Under the pieces are notes generated by a model, which did no database searches, was not told the DNA's origin, and worked only from the letters and a program-made list of their open reading frames with translations. 64,000 bases of DNA from Pseudomonas sp. R28(2017) (GTDB lineage Bacteria > Pseudomonadota > Gammaproteobacteria > Pseudomonadales > Pseudomonadaceae): NCBI RefSeq assembly GCF_002112505.1, contig NZ_NEHW01000004.1, positions 248,001-312,000 on the forward strand, read 5' to 3'. The number at the start of each line of letters is the position of its first letter. Within the stretch, counting starts at the first letter, position 1. The position numbers and the translations under genes were made by a program. This document shows, one piece after another, positions 62,094 to 64,000 of this stretch.

Positions 62094-62305
62094 GATCTTC
62101 CCGTGATGTGTGCCGAGCCGCTCATTCTAGTGAGATGACAGGCAAATGACTGCATGTTTTTCAGGGTTATTTATACCTGTATCAATTTGTTGCTGAAATG
62201 GCACTGCACCTCGGCGCCGTTGTCTGATTCATTGTCGATGAACGCTTTATCGTCGACGCTCGCCAGCGCCGCTGTTCGGGCACCTCAGCGGTCCAGGAGG
62301 CCGCC

Positions 62306-62746
62306 ATGTCCTATCGAATTCTGTTGATCGCCCTGCTGGGTCTGATGACGTCCGCCTGCGCGCCCTACTACGAGAGTGGCGGCTATTCCCGTTCCGAATA
62401 CTATTCCACCGATCGCTACGTGGCGCCGGGGTATTACCGCTATGACCGCTACTATGTGACGCCGCAGCCACGCTACTACTACCAGCCGGCGCCGCGTTAC
62501 TACCGCCCGGCACCTGCACCTTACTACCGGCCCGGTCCGCAGCCTGGGATGAACCAGTGGCATGGCAACCCGCGCTATGACTATGGCAATCGTCAGCGCA
62601 ACGACTATGGGCGCGATCGCGACCGCCATGACTATCGCGATGGCAGCCAGCGCTACCAGCACGATCGCTGGCATTCCAACAACCGCGGGGGCAACGATCG
62701 CCAACCGGATCGTGGGCGCGGAGGGGACCACAACTGGCAGCGCTGA
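62306..62746 (+). CDS. Tyrosine-rich low-complexity lipoprotein
   Basis: A 146-residue precursor. The signal MSYRILLIALLGLMTSAC has the lipobox TSAC, so Cys18 is lipidated. The chain then has Y/P/R blocks such as YYRYDRYYVTPQPRYYYQPA and YYRPAPAPYYRPG, and ends in a hydrophilic Arg/Asp/Asn-rich tail (NRQRNDYGRDRDRHDYRDGS). By my count it has 24 Tyr. CCAGGAGGCCGCC precedes the ATG, a strong RBS. The function is unknown; similar YXXX-rich outer-membrane lipoproteins exist in pseudomonads. Confidence 0.82.
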   Translation: MSYRILLIALLGLMTSACAPYYESGGYSRSEYYSTDRYVAPGYYRYDRYYVTPQPRYYYQPAPRYYRPAPAPYYRPGPQPGMNQWHGNPRYDYGNRQRNDYGRDRDRHDYRDGSQRYQHDRWHSNNRGGNDRQPDRGRGGDHNWQR

Positions 62747-62751
62747 TCCGC

Positions 62752-63861
62752 TCATGACCCCAGGTCGGCCAGAGGATGCCGGCCTTCCCACACCTTGGCG
62801 AAGTGCGCCTCGACCACCGCCGCTGGCACCTGCGCCACATCCGGCCAGTGCCAGCGCGGCTGGTTGTCCTTGTCCAGCAGGCGGGCCCGCACGCCTTCGC
62901 TGAATTCCGGGTGCCGGCAGCAATTGAGGCTCATGCTGTACTCCATCTGTAACACCTGGGCCAGTGACAGGTGCCGGGCACGGTGGATCTGCTCCCAGAC
63001 CAGGTGCGCCGTCAGCGGGCAACCTTCATGCAGGCGCTGGCCGGCTTCGGCCAGCAGCGGATCGGTGTGATGCTTGAGGCCTTCCAGTGCCCGCCAGGCC
63101 GCTGCCGGGTCGGCCACATCGAGCAGTGCATCGATCACCTGGCGCCGCGGCAGCCACTGCGCCGCAGGCAGCTCGGCCCAGGCGCGGTGCTGTTCGGCCT
63201 TGAGCAGGCTGTTCAGCTGCAGGTCGGTCTGCTCCTGCCAGTTCAATTGCAGCAGCTCTTCGATCAACGCCTCTTGCTGTTCCTCCCCGAAGAACCGATC
63301 CGCCAGGTCCAGGTCAAGGGCATCGCGGGCATTGATCGGTGCCCCGGTCAGCCCGAGGAACAAGCCCAACTTGCCGGGCAGGCGGGCGAGAAACCAGCTG
63401 GCGCCTACGTCCGGGTAAAGGCCGATGCTGATTTCCGGCATGGCCAGGCGGCTGCTGGGCGTGACGATGCGTACCCCGGCGCCCTGCAGCAGCCCCATGC
63501 CACCGCCCAGCACATGCCCGTGGCCCCAGCACAGCAGCGGCTTGGGGTAGGTGTGCAAGAGGTAGTCGAGGCGGTACTCGGCGGCAAAGAAGGTGGCGGC
63601 CAGCGGTGGTACGCTGCCGGGGTGGGCCAGGCAGGCCTGGGCCAGTGCCCGTACATCGCCGCCAGCACAGAAGGCCTTGGCACCGCTGCCGCGCAACAAC
63701 ACACAGACCACCCCAGGGTCGCTGGCCCAGCTGTGCAGCTGCTCGCCGAGCACTTCGATCATCGGCAGGTTGAGGGCATTGAGCGCCTTGGGGGCATCGA
63801 GGGTGGCGATGCCGATCCGGGCGCCATCGGCGCCGCTGAGTACCTCGCATTGAATGGCCAT
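62752..63861 (-). CDS. Enoyl-CoA hydratase/isomerase family protein, HIBCH-like
   Basis: A 369-residue crotonase-fold protein of the 3-hydroxyisobutyryl-CoA hydrolase group. Conserved features are LDAPKALNALNLPMIEVLGE, the oxyanion loop GAKAFCAGGDVRAL, GHVLGGGMGLL, and the catalytic Glu/Asp part LAMPEISIGLYPDVGASWFL. The C-terminal ECH_2 extension (MEYSMSLNCCRHPEFSEGVR, ARLLDKDNQPRWHWP) is typical of HIBCH. It may act in valine breakdown; no other valine genes are here. Confidence 0.86.
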   Translation of the reverse strand: MAIQCEVLSGADGARIGIATLDAPKALNALNLPMIEVLGEQLHSWASDPGVVCVLLRGSGAKAFCAGGDVRALAQACLAHPGSVPPLAATFFAAEYRLDYLLHTYPKPLLCWGHGHVLGGGMGLLQGAGVRIVTPSSRLAMPEISIGLYPDVGASWFLARLPGKLGLFLGLTGAPINARDALDLDLADRFFGEEQQEALIEELLQLNWQEQTDLQLNSLLKAEQHRAWAELPAAQWLPRRQVIDALLDVADPAAAWRALEGLKHHTDPLLAEAGQRLHEGCPLTAHLVWEQIHRARHLSLAQVLQMEYSMSLNCCRHPEFSEGVRARLLDKDNQPRWHWPDVAQVPAAVVEAHFAKVWEGRHPLADLGS

Positions 63862-63987
63862 GGACTACCTCGCGCAAGTCATCCCCCAAGTATGGCCCGC
63901 GTGGCCGATCATGCCGGTCGTCGGTCGGATCGATTGACAAGGGCAGGTGGCTTACCTAGTGTCGCGCCATTGTTTACGGATGGCCCC

Positions 63988-64000
63988 ATGACTGAAGACG
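63988..64000 (+). CDS. Possible start of the next gene (cut by window end)
   Basis: ATG at 63988 followed by ACTGAAGAC (Met-Thr-Glu-Asp), with ACGGA upstream at a suitable distance. Only four codons are visible, so no product can be named. Confidence 0.35.

Overview
The window looks like a chromosomal segment of a fluorescent pseudomonad of the Pseudomonas putida group. The evidence is high GC with strong third-position GC bias, repeated P. putida-type REP elements (core GCGGGCAAGCCCGC next to CTCCCACAGG), an MvaT-type xenogeneic silencer, the pcaRKFTBDC cluster, the TtgABC/TtgR solvent and antibiotic pump, a PhaG transacylase and a McpG-like chemoreceptor. From memory, and not checked here, the order is that of the P. 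putida KT2440 PP_1362 to PP_1412 region.

Layout. 0-6 kb: 3' end of a flavin/NAD reductase-like gene, pyruvate kinase pykA, a TPR-like lipoprotein, a PilZ protein, exonuclease I (sbcB), mvaT and purU. 6-15 kb: a three-gene envelope operon (GT4 glycosyltransferase, DUF2334 deacetylase-like protein, UPF0104 membrane protein), a dCache chemoreceptor (mcpG-like), a HerA-like DUF853 ATPase, the phosphate permease pit and a small hypothetical gene. 15-23 kb: the protocatechuate/beta-ketoadipate cluster with PcaR boxes in front of pcaR, pcaK and pcaF. 23-37 kb: a DUF962 protein, a LysR regulator, an OprD-family porin, ttgABC with divergent ttgR, a DHA2 drug exporter, an oxaloacetate decarboxylase-like enzyme and a small membrane peptide. 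36-43 kb: two LysR genes, an NAD(P)-binding protein, a ThDP decarboxylase resembling AruI, an AraC regulator next to a perfect palindrome, an ABM monooxygenase and a flavin reductase. 43-45.75 kb, the most accessory-looking part: a secreted 13-residue tandem-repeat protein, an AT-rich divergent promoter region, a membrane protein with fourfold internal symmetry, and a class II Fic enzyme behind a perfect 30-bp inverted repeat. 45.8-50.5 kb: an alpha-ketoglutarate/dicarboxylate MFS permease with a sigma-54-type promoter, and its probable DctB/DctD-type two-component system. 50.5-64 kb: bglX, a TPM-domain protein, a methyltransferase, a DUF4917 (SIR2-like motif) protein, a SulP transporter, tRNA-Gly(CCC), phaG, rsuA, a CWC protein, a GGDEF cyclase, a tyrosine-rich lipoprotein and an HIBCH-like hydrolase.

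How the parts work together. PcaK and PcaT import aromatic acids and beta-ketoadipate, PcaB, PcaC and PcaD convert carboxymuconate to beta-ketoadipate, and PcaF releases succinyl-CoA and acetyl-CoA. The pcaGH and pcaIJ genes are not in the window. TtgR represses both itself and the TtgABC pump from one operator. The sensor kinase, the sigma-54 activator and the permease form a self-contained uptake module. No insertion sequence, prophage, integrase or CRISPR array was seen.
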